Of a stretch of 50,215 nt of DNA, positions 7,062 to 16,676 are shown piece after piece. The DNA is from BOKZ01 sp040900165 (GTDB lineage Bacteria > Patescibacteriota > UBA1384 > 2-12-FULL-50-11), in the NCBI GenBank assembly GCA_040900165.1, contig JBBDZM010000002.1, positions 1-50,215 on the forward strand. The letters run 5' to 3'. Each line of letters starts with the position of its first letter. Within the stretch, counting starts at the first letter, position 1. A program made the position numbers and the translations under genes. The notes under the pieces are model-generated. The model ran no database searches, was not told where the DNA came from, and saw nothing but the letters and a program-made list of their open reading frames with translations.

Positions 7062-8870
7062 ATGACAAATCGTAATCGTTTTTGGCGCCAAACTTTTTCC
7101 ATCTTAACGGTCATTTTTGTTGGGCTAGTTGTTTGGAGTTTATTCTCCCTTAGTACTAATTCTCCCAGTGAAGAGGTAGCAATTACTGATATCTCCAAGC
7201 AAGTAGCCGCTGGCAACGTTAGTAAAATTACCGTAGAGGGTAATAAAATTACCGCCGAGACTAAGGACGACAAAAAATTAGTTGCTTACAAGGAAGCTAG
7301 CCAAGGCATTCAAGACTATGGCATCACTGCCAACAAAACCGTTATCGATATCAAAAACCCTGATTCGGGAGCAATTTGGGGGACATTAGCATCGGTGCTT
7401 CTACCGTTCCTATTGCTTGGCGGATTGCTTTATTTCTTAAGCCGCCAAGCTCGCAGCGGCAACAGCCAGGCGATGTCGTTCGGCAAGACCACGGCCAAGC
7501 CGTATGTCGGCAACAAAAAAGTCAAATTCGACCAAGTGGCTGGCTTAAAACACGCCAAACAAGAGCTAATCGAAATAGTCGAATTTCTTAAGAACCCGAA
7601 AAAATTTCAAGCTCTTGGCGCGGAGATCCCTCGGGGGGTGCTACTAGTTGGTCCGGCTGGTGTTGGTAAAACTCTGTTAGCCAAAGCGGTCGCTGGCGAA
7701 GCCAACGTCCCGTTTATGTCGCTATCGGCTTCCGAATTTGTGGAGATGTTTGTTGGCGTTGGCGCCTCACGAGTTCGCGATTTGTTCAACAAAGCCAAGC
7801 GGCTCTCACCAACAGTGATCTTTATCGACGAGTTAGACGCGGTTGGTCGGCAAAGGGGTTCGGGCATGGGTGGGTCTCACGACGAGCGCGAACAAACCCT
7901 CAACCAAATCCTGGTTGAGATGGATGGTTTCGAAAGTAGCAGTAATGTTATCGTTCTAGCCGCTACCAACCGCCCCGATGTCCTCGATCCAGCTTTGATG
8001 CGTCCTGGCCGGTTTGATCGAAAAGTCGTTTTGGATCTGCCGGATAGAGTGGAGCGAACCGAGATCTTGAAAATCCATGCTCAAAACAAACCGTTCGACT
8101 CAAAAGTTAACTTCGTAGAGATCGCCAAATCCACCCCCGGCCTATCCGGTGCTGATTTGCGCAATATTACCAACGAAGCGGCAATTTTGGCGGCTCGGGA
8201 GGGTAAAAAGAAAATTACCCAACAGCACCTTCGCCAATCGATTGAAAAAACCCTCCTTGGTCCAGAACGAACCAGTTTTATAATGAATCAAAAAGAGCGG
8301 GAGATTGTCGCGTATCACGAGGCCGGCCACGCGATTATCGGCCACGTCTTGCCCCACCTAGATGATGTTCATAAAGTTTCGATTGTTTCGCGGGGCATGG
8401 CGCTTGGCTACACCCTAAGCTTGCCTAACGAAGATCGAAAACTAATCCCCCAGGAAAAATTTGAACAAGAAATTATTCAGCTTCTTGGTGGCCGGGCGGC
8501 CGAAGAGCTAGTCTTTAACAGCGTCACCACCGGTGCGGGCAACGATCTTGATCGAGCAACAACGATTGCTCGCAATATGGTAACAATCTTTGGTATGAGC
8601 AAATTGGGGCCAATCAAGATGGGCGAGCGCGAAGAGATGATTTTCTTAGGGCGCGAATTTGGTTCTCACAAATCTAACTCCGAAAAACTAACCGCCCGAA
8701 TCGATGAAGAAATTAGCCGAATCGTTGATACTGCTTGGGACAAGGCCATGGCTCTACTCAAAAAGCATCGCCAGGTCCTTAACGCCATGGCTCAAGAACT
8801 GCTCAAGAACGAAACGCTGGAAGACGCCCAACTCCAAGCGGTCTTTGCTACACTGAAGATAGCAAAGTAA
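7062..8870 (+). CDS. ftsH: ATP-dependent zinc metalloprotease FtsH
   Basis: The protein (602 residues from this start) has a short N-terminal helix, an outer domain and a second helix at LASVLLPFLLLGGLLYFL. An AAA domain follows with Walker A GPAGVGKT, Walker B VIFIDELDAVG and the second region of homology ATNRPDVLDPALMRPGRFDR. The protease zinc motif is HEAGHAIIGH. FtsH is a membrane hexamer that degrades unneeded membrane proteins. An in-frame TTG at 7020 would add 14 residues. I chose the ATG because the preceding DNA holds a good promoter and MTNRNRFWRQTF looks like a normal FtsH N-terminus. lepB follows after three bases. Confidence 0.97.
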   Translation: MTNRNRFWRQTFSILTVIFVGLVVWSLFSLSTNSPSEEVAITDISKQVAAGNVSKITVEGNKITAETKDDKKLVAYKEASQGIQDYGITANKTVIDIKNPDSGAIWGTLASVLLPFLLLGGLLYFLSRQARSGNSQAMSFGKTTAKPYVGNKKVKFDQVAGLKHAKQELIEIVEFLKNPKKFQALGAEIPRGVLLVGPAGVGKTLLAKAVAGEANVPFMSLSASEFVEMFVGVGASRVRDLFNKAKRLSPTVIFIDELDAVGRQRGSGMGGSHDEREQTLNQILVEMDGFESSSNVIVLAATNRPDVLDPALMRPGRFDRKVVLDLPDRVERTEILKIHAQNKPFDSKVNFVEIAKSTPGLSGADLRNITNEAAILAAREGKKKITQQHLRQSIEKTLLGPERTSFIMNQKEREIVAYHEAGHAIIGHVLPHLDDVHKVSIVSRGMALGYTLSLPNEDRKLIPQEKFEQEIIQLLGGRAAEELVFNSVTTGAGNDLDRATTIARNMVTIFGMSKLGPIKMGEREEMIFLGREFGSHKSNSEKLTARIDEEISRIVDTAWDKAMALLKKHRQVLNAMAQELLKNETLEDAQLQAVFATLKIAK

Positions 8871-8873
8871 AAA

Positions 8874-9422
8874 ATGACAACACCCGAGGGGACAACAGAG
8901 AAACTTTTTTGGTTTTCCGGCTGGCTGTACGACTTTTCTAAGTACGCCGCGGTTTTGTTAGCGCTCGGGTTAATTACCCACTATTTTTTCTACACGATCA
9001 TTATCGTTCGGGGCGAAAGCATGGAGCCCAACTACCTCGACGGCAACGTCGTGCTAATCGACAAGATTTCTTACCAGCTCGGCAATCCCCAGCGCGGCGA
9101 TGTAGTGGCAATGTTTTTTCCGGGGGAAGCGAGCAAGCACTTTATTAAACGGGTGGTTGGTTTGCCCGGTGAAAAAATCACCATCAAGGATAGCCAGCTC
9201 TATGTCAACAATAAAATAATTCCCGAGCTATATCTGCTAGAGAGTGTTGTGACTCTGCCAAACATCACTCGTCAGCTGTCGGCCGACGAGTATTTTGTTA
9301 TGGGCGATAACCGCTCCAACAGTTCGGACTCCCGGGCTTGGGGACCGGTGCCAGAGTCGTTTATCCTCGGCAAAGCCAAGACCAAGCTAATAACGGTTGG
9401 TTCGAGCCAACGCTCTAACTAA
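8874..9422 (+). CDS. lepB: Signal peptidase I
   Basis: The 182-residue protein has an N-terminal membrane segment at about 24-45. The catalytic serine is in RGESMEPNYLDGN, the lysine in the stretch HFIKRVVGLPGE, and the late family motif is GDNRSNSSDSRAWGPVP. The enzyme cleaves signal peptides outside the membrane. It starts three bases after ftsH and is surely cotranscribed, linking membrane protein export and quality control. Its end overlaps the convergent DUF2207 gene by eight bases. Confidence 0.96.
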   Translation: MTTPEGTTEKLFWFSGWLYDFSKYAAVLLALGLITHYFFYTIIIVRGESMEPNYLDGNVVLIDKISYQLGNPQRGDVVAMFFPGEASKHFIKRVVGLPGEKITIKDSQLYVNNKIIPELYLLESVVTLPNITRQLSADEYFVMGDNRSNSSDSRAWGPVPESFILGKAKTKLITVGSSQRSN

Positions 9423-11013
9423 CTAGCGGCCCGCGCAAGCTGGAGATTCCTTCGGAGATTTGGTTGGTAAATTTAGCGACGTCTTTGGCAATTTCGACAG
9501 TTGAGCTTTCTTCGTAGGTAACAAACCAGTCGGGCTTAATTAAGCTAATGCTCGAGAGATCAAATCGCCTCGCCCACTGGAGCGTTGAGTTGAGGGCGAC
9601 GGCGTACGGCAGGTATTTCTCAAAAGTATGGTTACGAGCCGACTCAAACGGCAAGGGTTTGTTGGCTTTAAGAAAGTTGCCAAACTCCTGCCAACGCCCC
9701 CGCTCGATTAATCCCCGCTGCGAGTAATTGGCTAACCGGGTGGCAGTTTTAATAATTAGTGTTGCGACCAACATCGTTCCGGCCAGCGGCAGGATCAGAT
9801 ACGGGCTACTGTCGGTAACGGCGATCCAAATCATCGCTGTGGCGCTGGCGTAGTAGATTGCTAGGGCAACTAGTTTGTTGCGAACTCGGGTTTGATGGGG
9901 GTTCTCTTGAAAATAAGACTGCCTGGTGATGACGTCGTAGACTCGGCGGAAGGCGTCCCGGACCTGTGGGCTATAAAGTTTAGTGCTCCCAATATTTTGG
10001 AGCTGTTGATCGGAAAAATGCTGATTACCGGCAAACATCTCTTCGACAATTTCCTTTTCCCATGGTTCGACCTGCTCATCCAAAGTTTTGCGCATTGCTA
10101 GGTAATAGCTGTCGGCGCGCTTAACGATAATTAGATATCCGCGCTGGCAAAGATCAATTAACAAGGCGGCGATTTCTTCGGGGTAGATTTTTTTGCGAAC
10201 TAATACGCCCACCAGTGCCGGCGATAGCGCCGAAGGGGGTTTTTCAAGCAACTTATCAGAGCTCTGCTCTTGGCGTTTCTGTCGCCAAAGCAACGATATT
10301 AAGGCGATTAAGCTAGCGATTGGCAACAGAATCCCAAATGCCAGCCACGGCGCGGCATCGAGCTGTGATAAGGCCAGCTTGGCTTGCTTAATTGGCGTCA
10401 GGATGATAATCCCCTTATCCCAATTGGCACTAATAGTTAAGAGCGAAACGGGCCCAGCATAGTCGGCGCTAAACTCAATCTGCTGGTTGTTAATGACGGT
10501 GGTTTTTGGCTCGTTGACGCCAGATAAGGAGTAGACATTGCCGGAGAGCTGGGTATTACTATTAATGCCATCTGGTAGTGAAAAAATGATCTGTGTTTGG
10601 TAAATCGGCCGGTCTGGCTTGTCGATAACCTTTAAGAAAAACTGGTCGCGATTATTGTGGCGAATCAAATTTCCCGGGGCTTGATAGCTAATAATCCAAT
10701 CGGTCGAAAAATCTTGGCTGGCGATGGTGGTCTGGCCGGACGATTTTTTAACGGAAACTTTTGTTGGCTGGTTGTTTTGGCTGGATCGGGCGGTTAAATT
10801 TTTCACCTCCGAAAACACCGCCCAATCGAGCTGGGAGGGCGTAACGTAAGTGATTTTCTGCTCAATCAAGATTATTCCCTCGCTGTTAATCGAGGCGTTA
10901 ATCACCAGCGACTCAACGGGCGTAGCGGCGCGACTTACCCCAGGAGCTAGTAACGCTAATAAAAGCGTTACTTGTCCAACAACAGCCAAGAACGTAACAT
11001 TAAACCTACCCAT
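9415..11013 (-). CDS. DUF2207-type membrane protein
   Basis: The 532 residues start with a signal peptide ending near AATP. A beta-rich outer domain follows (YVTPSQLDWAVFSEVKNLTAR and FSLPDGINSNTQLSGNVY are typical of DUF2207). Then come one membrane helix near 218-240, a cytosolic wing and a helical pair near 385-420. DUF2207 proteins are common in bacterial and CPR genomes, but no function is established. The usual glycine-rich tail is absent here. The gene is divergent from the small membrane protein at 11056 and convergent with lepB. Confidence 0.75.
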   Translation of the reverse strand: MGRFNVTFLAVVGQVTLLLALLAPGVSRAATPVESLVINASINSEGIILIEQKITYVTPSQLDWAVFSEVKNLTARSSQNNQPTKVSVKKSSGQTTIASQDFSTDWIISYQAPGNLIRHNNRDQFFLKVIDKPDRPIYQTQIIFSLPDGINSNTQLSGNVYSLSGVNEPKTTVINNQQIEFSADYAGPVSLLTISANWDKGIIILTPIKQAKLALSQLDAAPWLAFGILLPIASLIALISLLWRQKRQEQSSDKLLEKPPSALSPALVGVLVRKKIYPEEIAALLIDLCQRGYLIIVKRADSYYLAMRKTLDEQVEPWEKEIVEEMFAGNQHFSDQQLQNIGSTKLYSPQVRDAFRRVYDVITRQSYFQENPHQTRVRNKLVALAIYYASATAMIWIAVTDSSPYLILPLAGTMLVATLIIKTATRLANYSQRGLIERGRWQEFGNFLKANKPLPFESARNHTFEKYLPYAVALNSTLQWARRFDLSSISLIKPDWFVTYEESSTVEIAKDVAKFTNQISEGISSLRGPLVS

Positions 11014-11055
11014 GCTTAATCTAATAGTAGCGCAATCTGGACGGCGAGCCGAAAA

Positions 11056-11310
11056 GTGAAAAGGTTTACTAAGGTATATTTAACGCTGTTGATTGTCACG
11101 ATCATCGTGGCCAATTTGGCGCTGGTTTTAATTTATGGTCAACAGTTTTTATTTAGCGCCAACAGCGACAATGTTATCGAGGGAGTAACCACCAACAATT
11201 TAATTATCGGCATTAATTTAATAGTGCTAGTAATTTTCTGGTTGTTCTGGCTAATTGCTCAGCATTACTACCGGCAGTCAAAAATAAATATGGCAAAAGA
11301 TGTCGGCTAA
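11056..11310 (+). CDS. Small two-helix membrane protein, unknown function
   Basis: The 84-residue protein starts at GTG and has two hydrophobic helices (about residues 7-27 and 48-70). A short outward loop joins them and the tail is charged. I do not recognise a family. It is followed within 20 bases by the dockerin-like gene on the same strand, so it may head that operon. The start is not supported by a clear ribosome-binding site. Confidence 0.55.
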   Translation: MKRFTKVYLTLLIVTIIVANLALVLIYGQQFLFSANSDNVIEGVTTNNLIIGINLIVLVIFWLFWLIAQHYYRQSKINMAKDVG

Positions 11311-11328
11311 GCGTGGTAGTGTTTAAAG

Positions 11329-11859
11329 ATGCGGCAGTACTATCTAATATTGCTGGCGATCCTGCTGGTTGGTGGGGCATTGGTGATTGCCAATTGGCGG
11401 CTGACAACTATCGATCAAACGGGAGAAAATTTGCCGGAAATATCATTAAGCAATCTCCCGACAACTTACTGCCCAACCGAGGCAGAGGTATTTCACACCA
11501 GCAATCAACTATCAGTAGTTATAGTCGCTGTCTCAAATTGTCGAAGCATCTCTTTGAGTAGCTTGGATCTGACCAGCTCGGAGACTATTTACCTTAAACT
11601 CCCTCACGCTCTTGGGGTTGCCGTAGAGTATTCCGACCGGTTTGATCGGTATATTGTTACCCCCCGAGTTGGCGATGCCGACAACAACAATATTATTAAC
11701 GAGCTAGATCAGTCGGCAGTGCTAGAGGAGATGTTTGAATCTTCCAGTCGCTCTGACGTAAATATGGACAACCAGATTAACGCCGAGGATTTGGCGTTAA
11801 CAAGAATTAACCAAGCGGTTGGTGTTAATCGGCCGGACGGGGTCGGTTGGACCTTATGA
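11329..11859 (+). CDS. Membrane-anchored protein with a type I dockerin-like pair
   Basis: The 176 residues begin with a membrane anchor or signal helix (5-23). The C-terminal third has two calcium-loop repeats, GDADNNNIINELDQSAVLEE and SDVNMDNQINAEDLALTRIN. Both follow the dockerin pattern GDxNxDGxxNxxDxxxL. Dockerins bind cohesin domains to build surface complexes. The very next gene, overlapping by the ATGA junction at 11856, encodes a cohesin-like protein, so the two are a plausible binding pair. The middle part (30-115) has no recognised domain; two cysteines (48 and 71) could form a disulfide. Confidence 0.78.
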   Translation: MRQYYLILLAILLVGGALVIANWRLTTIDQTGENLPEISLSNLPTTYCPTEAEVFHTSNQLSVVIVAVSNCRSISLSSLDLTSSETIYLKLPHALGVAVEYSDRFDRYIVTPRVGDADNNNIINELDQSAVLEEMFESSSRSDVNMDNQINAEDLALTRINQAVGVNRPDGVGWTL

Positions 11860-13157
11860 AAAATACTCGGGTTGCCTTTGTTTTAGTGTCAATTGCTACT
11901 CTAGCGCTCTTGGTTGGCTCGGCGATTCTCCAGCGAATAGTTTTCAAAGCCGCCGAAAGTAGTTCGACTGTCTATCTCTCACCGACTAACTTTCTGGTTA
12001 AGCCCGGTGGGAAAGTTAATCTGTCGGTTGTCAGTAATTTTTCCATTCCCGCCTACGTCGCCTCGGCTCAGTTTGTGATTAGCTACGACGAAACCCAGCT
12101 GTCCTTTGAGCAAGGAGTGGCCAGCTCCGGCTTTGAAACAAAAAAACTCAAAACCCAAGCCGGTAAGCTATTCTGGGCGCTGACACCTAATACTAAAGGT
12201 GGGGTAGTTGGTCAGTATGACCAGTCGACAACTTTCGGCCAGCTGTATTTTCTAGCCAAACAAGCCGCTTCGGTAACGATATCTGTTGACCCCGAGTTAA
12301 CGGTTATCTCGGCTATCGATCCGACTGGCCAGAGTGCTCTCTATAATGCAGTTGCCTCGGTTCAAAATAGCGTCGGCGAGATTACGGCACTAGCCACTAC
12401 CAACGTGGTTGGGCAAGACAGCGGCGAGTTTATCGAAAGATCTTTTACTAATTTTCTTGCCCAGCGGGCGATTAAAGACACCGTCATACCGCTGGTCAAT
12501 AGCGCTATCAGCATTGTTAGGCTCAAAGACATTGGCAAGATTGAGATTAATTTTGGCCTAACTGAATCGCTGGGCGGAGTCGTCGTCTCAACAGTGGCAG
12601 ATAGCAGCTTTGTTACTACCCTATCTGGACTTCAATCTAATAGTCGATACTACTATCGGCTCAAAGTGCTCTCGGAAGGCGGTAGTCCACTAGTTATCTA
12701 CCCGCTAAAAACTTTTACCACCGTCGCAACCAGTAAAAAAGCTGTTGACCCGGGAAAATCCGAGCTAGAGACAGTGGAATTGGGTAATAACCAGGCGCGG
12801 GTAATCGCCATCCAACGAGATAGTATCGGCAATATTACTACCCAGCCGGTTTCCTTCGCGGTCATCTCAGGAGAGGTAGCCCTGACCCCGGCCAGTTTAG
12901 GAGCACTTTCGACGGTAGGGGTCGAATCGCTAATCAATAGTAAACAATCGGTAGAGATCGAGGCGAAATCGGCAAATGAGGTTATTGGCAGCACCCAGTT
13001 TACCCTTGAACCGACTACTCAATCTGCCGCCACTGGCCAGAGCGCAGCCGGCCAAACTCTCCCGCTCAATCGTCAAACCCTGGTGATTTTGGGAGCGTTG
13101 CTGATAATAATACTGTCATCGGGGCTAGTCCTAGCCCGACTCCACCGGGTACACTAG
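11856..13157 (+). CDS. Cohesin-domain surface protein with C-terminal anchor
   Basis: From the ATG at 11856 the protein has 433 residues: an N-terminal signal helix, then a cohesin-like domain. The domain runs from about 35 to 165 (VYLSPTNFLVKPGGKVNLSV, then FVISYDETQLSFEQGV and a GGVVGQ turn). An Fn3-like region and an Ig-like region follow, and a membrane helix with a short basic tail ends the protein. It most likely holds a dockerin partner on the cell surface. An upstream in-frame TTG at 11847 exists. I prefer the ATG because it overlaps the upstream stop codon as ATGA. murJ begins four bases after the stop. Confidence 0.8.
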   Translation: MKNTRVAFVLVSIATLALLVGSAILQRIVFKAAESSSTVYLSPTNFLVKPGGKVNLSVVSNFSIPAYVASAQFVISYDETQLSFEQGVASSGFETKKLKTQAGKLFWALTPNTKGGVVGQYDQSTTFGQLYFLAKQAASVTISVDPELTVISAIDPTGQSALYNAVASVQNSVGEITALATTNVVGQDSGEFIERSFTNFLAQRAIKDTVIPLVNSAISIVRLKDIGKIEINFGLTESLGGVVVSTVADSSFVTTLSGLQSNSRYYYRLKVLSEGGSPLVIYPLKTFTTVATSKKAVDPGKSELETVELGNNQARVIAIQRDSIGNITTQPVSFAVISGEVALTPASLGALSTVGVESLINSKQSVEIEAKSANEVIGSTQFTLEPTTQSAATGQSAAGQTLPLNRQTLVILGALLIIILSSGLVLARLHRVH

Positions 13158-13161
13158 CAAT

Positions 13162-14775
13162 ATGACTGCACTGCACCGGTTGGCCGGTCTTTTCCACCGT
13201 TCCAATAACCTCAAGCAAGCGGCTGGCATCCTGTTTGTAACAGTGCTGGTTAGCAACGTTCTGGGGCTTTTTCGTAACATCATCATTGCTAACCGGGTGG
13301 GGGTTACCTACGGCTCGATTGGGCCGCTCGACACCTACTACGGCGCCTTTGTTTTGCCGGATTTGCTCTACAGTATTTTGATTGTTGGGGCGCTGTCATC
13401 GGCAATTCTACCGTTGTTGGTTCAGATTGATACCGAAGGTGATCAGCAGAAATTTTGGCGGATATTCAATGTGTTGCTTAGCACCGGGATAGTGATTGTT
13501 GTCTTGGGGTTGGCTGTCCTTTATTTTGTCCTACCGATCATTGTTCCGTATATTTTTTCTGGGTTTGATGCCGAGCAGATTAAAAACACCACCATGCTCT
13601 CCCAGGTCTTATTGCTTTCGCCAATTTTCTTTACGGTTTCACAGCTCACTAGTTCGGCGCTTCAGGCCAAACGGCGATTTTTTGCTCCAGCGCTCTCACC
13701 AATTATCTACAATCTGGCGATAATTTCGGCGGCAACATTGATTCCAAAATACGGCTTGCCGGTCTTGGTATTTGGGGTTGTGCTGGGCGCCGCCGCCCAC
13801 TTTCTAGTTCAGCTACCAAGTTTAATCCGACTGGGCTGGCGCTATCAGTTTGAGCTTGGCTTTAAGAACGAACACATTAGCCGAGTTATTCGTTTAATGA
13901 TTCCCCGGACAATTGCCTTAACCAGCACTCAGCTGCTCTTAATTGTTTTTTATCGAATTGCGTCGCACCTCCACGACGGCTCAATCGCCATCTACCGGCT
14001 AACCGACGATCTCCAGACTGCTCCAGTGCTGCTACTGGCGAACACTTTGGCGGTGGCGATTCTGCCGGACTTTGCCCGGCACTTTGCTAAGTCGCAGATG
14101 CACGAGTTTGGTCGGTTGGTCAGTAAGTCGCTGCGCTTTTTCCTCTTCCTATTTCTGCCGACAACCTTATTTCTACTGATTTTCCGTGAGCAAATAATCG
14201 GGTTATATATTTCTTTGGGCCAGGCGATCAACCCGAGCGAAACAGCCCTAGCGGTTAAGACATTTACTTACTTTGTTTGGTCACTTTTCTTCCAAGCATC
14301 CGTACTGCTACTGGCCCGAGCCTTCTTTGCTAGAAATAATACCATTACCCCCACGCTGATTAGCGTTTTTTCATTGGTATCGGCTTGGGTGACTGCCCAG
14401 TTGCTCACCAACAACACTGACTTGGGAGTGGCTGGCCTGTCATTAGCTTTTTCGATTGGCTCAACCCTTAATGCGATACTGTTGTTTATTTGGCTACGCC
14501 TGCCGTTTAGCGACATATTCTACGACGGTCAGAAGCGACACAACTTTCTCTACATCCTTTTGGGATCGGCAATCACTGGAGTAGTCTTTGTCCTGGCCGA
14601 GCGGTTTGCCCCAAATATCAGCTCGCTATTTGACGCCGGCGGCTCGGTTAAGAAATTTGTTGAAATAGTATTTGGGCTATTAACTGGTATGATTTTCTAT
14701 ATCGCCTGGGGGAAGGCGTTTAAACTTGAACAATGGCAGCTAATTCAACCAGAGAAGACTTCTACAAAGACTTAG
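13162..14775 (+). CDS. murJ: Lipid II flippase MurJ
   Basis: The 537-residue protein has about 14 membrane helices. The MVF family start is seen at AAGILFVTVLVSNVLGLFRN, and later helices include PRTIALTSTQLLLIVFYRIA. MurJ moves the peptidoglycan precursor lipid II across the membrane. It is in the same run of genes as the dockerin and cohesin pair. A 47-residue membrane protein overlaps its 3' end in another frame. Confidence 0.92.
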   Translation: MTALHRLAGLFHRSNNLKQAAGILFVTVLVSNVLGLFRNIIIANRVGVTYGSIGPLDTYYGAFVLPDLLYSILIVGALSSAILPLLVQIDTEGDQQKFWRIFNVLLSTGIVIVVLGLAVLYFVLPIIVPYIFSGFDAEQIKNTTMLSQVLLLSPIFFTVSQLTSSALQAKRRFFAPALSPIIYNLAIISAATLIPKYGLPVLVFGVVLGAAAHFLVQLPSLIRLGWRYQFELGFKNEHISRVIRLMIPRTIALTSTQLLLIVFYRIASHLHDGSIAIYRLTDDLQTAPVLLLANTLAVAILPDFARHFAKSQMHEFGRLVSKSLRFFLFLFLPTTLFLLIFREQIIGLYISLGQAINPSETALAVKTFTYFVWSLFFQASVLLLARAFFARNNTITPTLISVFSLVSAWVTAQLLTNNTDLGVAGLSLAFSIGSTLNAILLFIWLRLPFSDIFYDGQKRHNFLYILLGSAITGVVFVLAERFAPNISSLFDAGGSVKKFVEIVFGLLTGMIFYIAWGKAFKLEQWQLIQPEKTSTKT

Positions 14776-14876
14776 ACAAAGCTCGTCACCGGCGAGGAAT
14801 TTCGGGGATTATCATTGCCGGGCTACTAATGTTAGCGGGATTAGCGTTGTTGGCCTATCTCTTTCTGTTAAATTAG
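14733..14876 (+). CDS. 47-residue single-helix membrane protein overlapping murJ
   Basis: A short frame starts at ATG 14733, inside the last 43 bases of murJ, and ends at TAG 14876. It encodes a charged N-terminus (TREDFYKDLDKARHRR) and one hydrophobic helix (GIIIAGLLMLAGLALLAYLF). The overlap with murJ suggests coupled translation. The protein ends just before the lepA promoter. Its function is unknown; its charged-then-hydrophobic composition makes it look like a real small protein. Confidence 0.65.
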   Translation: MAANSTREDFYKDLDKARHRRGISGIIIAGLLMLAGLALLAYLFLLN

Positions 14877-14914
14877 CGACATTTCGACCCTTTTAAGGTA
14901 AAATTTCCAGGTAT

Positions 14915-16624
14915 ATGGAAATTAGGAATTTCGCCATCATCGCCCATATTGATCACGGTAAGTCGACACTTGCCGATCGTTTGTTAGAAAAAACCGGTGC
15001 CGTCAAAGTCGGCAGTGGTGCCCAACTTCTTGACACGATGGATCTAGAAAAAGAAAAGGGAATTACCATTAAGCTCAATCCGGCCCGAATGTTTTACGAA
15101 TTAGCTGGCGTAAGGTACCAGTTGAATCTGATCGATACTCCTGGCCACGTCGATTTTGGCTACGAAGTCTCCCGCTCTTTAGCGGCCGTTGAAGGGGTTT
15201 TACTGCTGGTCGATGCCAGCCAAGGGATTCAGGCCCAAACTCTGACAAATCTTCACTTAGTAGCGAAACTCGGCTTAACGGTGATACCGGTTGTTAATAA
15301 AATTGATTTGCCAACCGCCCAAGCTGAGGACACGGCCGAACAGATTATCAAACTGCTTAGCTGCGATTTGGAAGATATCTGTTTTGTCTCCGGGAAAACC
15401 GGCGAAGGCGTCGATGATCTACTTAGGGCAATTGTTGATCGGATATCGGCCCCGGTAGAATCCCCGGAAAAACCGCTTCGGGCATTAGTCTTTGATTCAT
15501 TTTTTGACCCTTATTTAGGGGTAGTTGCTTACGTTAAAGTTATCGACGGCCAGCTCAAGAAACAGCAGCGGCTCAATATGCGCGCAACCAACAGCCAATT
15601 TGACTGTATCCAGACTGGCTACTTGCAGATTAAACGCCACCCCCAAGATAGCTTAGAAAACGGCGAGATCGGTTACGTCGCTACCGGCCTAAAAACCGTC
15701 CACGAATGTCGGGTTGGCGATACCGTTACTGAAGCCCTCTCTACCGCCGAAGCACTCCCCGGCTACCAAACGCCTAAACCCATGATCTATGCATCGTTTT
15801 TTCCAGAGCCGGGGGAAGAGCAACTACTTAGCCAGGCCCTAGACAAGCTCCAGCTCAACGACTCGTCGCTAGCCTTTGATCCGGTTAACTCCAAGGCTCT
15901 CGGTCCCGGGTTCAATATCGGATTCTTGGGGTTACTGCATATGGAAATTGTTAAAGAACGTCTCAATCGGGAGTTTGATGTTTCGGTGCTAGTGACCGCA
16001 CCGACTGTTGCTTACAAGCTCGACAACAACCAGCAGGAAGAACCGTGGGTGGACTTGGAGATTGTTGCACCGGGCAGCCACTATGGGACAATCAGTGAAC
16101 TCTGTTCGCGCTATCGAATGAATTTTGTCGGCGTTGAGTACGTTGGCGATCGGGTTATTTGCCGTTATGAAGCCCCGTTGGCCGAAATAATCGTGGAATT
16201 TTATGATCGCCTTAAATCCGTCACGGCTGGCTACGCCTCGATGGATTACCAAATTACCGGCTACCGCCAGGCCGACTTAATCGCTGTCGATTTATTGATT
16301 GCCGGCGAAAAAATTGACGCCTTTACTCAGTATATGGTTCGCTCCCGAGCTGAAAGCTACGGCCGGGCGATGGTTAAAAAGCTCAAAGACCTAATCCCCA
16401 AGCAAAACTTTGAGATTTCTTTGCAGGCGGCCATTGGCGGTAAAATTATTGCTCGCGAAAGCATCTCACCGTTTCGCAAGGATGTGACGGCCAAGCTCTA
16501 CGGCGGCGACGTTACCCGCAAGAAGAAACTGCTGGAAAAACAGAAAAAGGGTAAGAAAAAAATGCGCTCAATCGGTCGGGTGGAGATCCCCAACCAGGTT
16601 TTCATCGACTTATTGCGTCAGTAA
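14915..16624 (+). CDS. lepA: Elongation factor 4 (LepA)
   Basis: The 569 residues show the GTPase motifs AHIDHGKST, DTPGHVDFGYEVSRSL and NKIDLP, then EF-G-like domains II, III and V. The LepA-specific C-terminal domain includes MVRSRAESYGRAMVKKLKDL and MRSIGRVEIPNQVF. LepA acts on stalled or late-assembling ribosomes. The family is usually about 600 residues, so this is a slightly short member. A TAAAAT box at 14899-14904 lies ten bases before the ATG. A second, synonymously different copy of its last five codons plus stop lies 30 bases downstream (16655-16672). Confidence 0.96.
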   Translation: MEIRNFAIIAHIDHGKSTLADRLLEKTGAVKVGSGAQLLDTMDLEKEKGITIKLNPARMFYELAGVRYQLNLIDTPGHVDFGYEVSRSLAAVEGVLLLVDASQGIQAQTLTNLHLVAKLGLTVIPVVNKIDLPTAQAEDTAEQIIKLLSCDLEDICFVSGKTGEGVDDLLRAIVDRISAPVESPEKPLRALVFDSFFDPYLGVVAYVKVIDGQLKKQQRLNMRATNSQFDCIQTGYLQIKRHPQDSLENGEIGYVATGLKTVHECRVGDTVTEALSTAEALPGYQTPKPMIYASFFPEPGEEQLLSQALDKLQLNDSSLAFDPVNSKALGPGFNIGFLGLLHMEIVKERLNREFDVSVLVTAPTVAYKLDNNQQEEPWVDLEIVAPGSHYGTISELCSRYRMNFVGVEYVGDRVICRYEAPLAEIIVEFYDRLKSVTAGYASMDYQITGYRQADLIAVDLLIAGEKIDAFTQYMVRSRAESYGRAMVKKLKDLIPKQNFEISLQAAIGGKIIARESISPFRKDVTAKLYGGDVTRKKKLLEKQKKGKKKMRSIGRVEIPNQVFIDLLRQ

Positions 16625-16665
16625 CAAGTCGAACGAGCACAAAGTGCGAGTATGGATTTGTTACG
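16624..16665. terminator. Hairpin between convergent genes, possible terminator
   Basis: GTAACAA (from 16621) pairs with TTGTTAC (to 16665). An inner arm CGAGCAC/GTGCGAG lies between them. No T-run follows on either strand, so terminator activity is uncertain. Confidence 0.35.
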
Positions 16666-16672
16666 TCAGTAG
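16652..16672 (+). pseudogene. Second, synonymous copy of the lepA 3' end
   Basis: lepA ends with codons GAC TTA TTG CGT CAG TAA. The downstream copy at 16655-16672 reads GAT TTG TTA CGT CAG TAG, so it encodes the same D-L-L-R-Q-stop with four codons changed silently. An ATG codon precedes it where lepA has ATC. The 30 bases between hold an inverted repeat, GAGCAC/GTGC. Confidence 0.7.
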
Positions 16673-16676
16673 TGGC

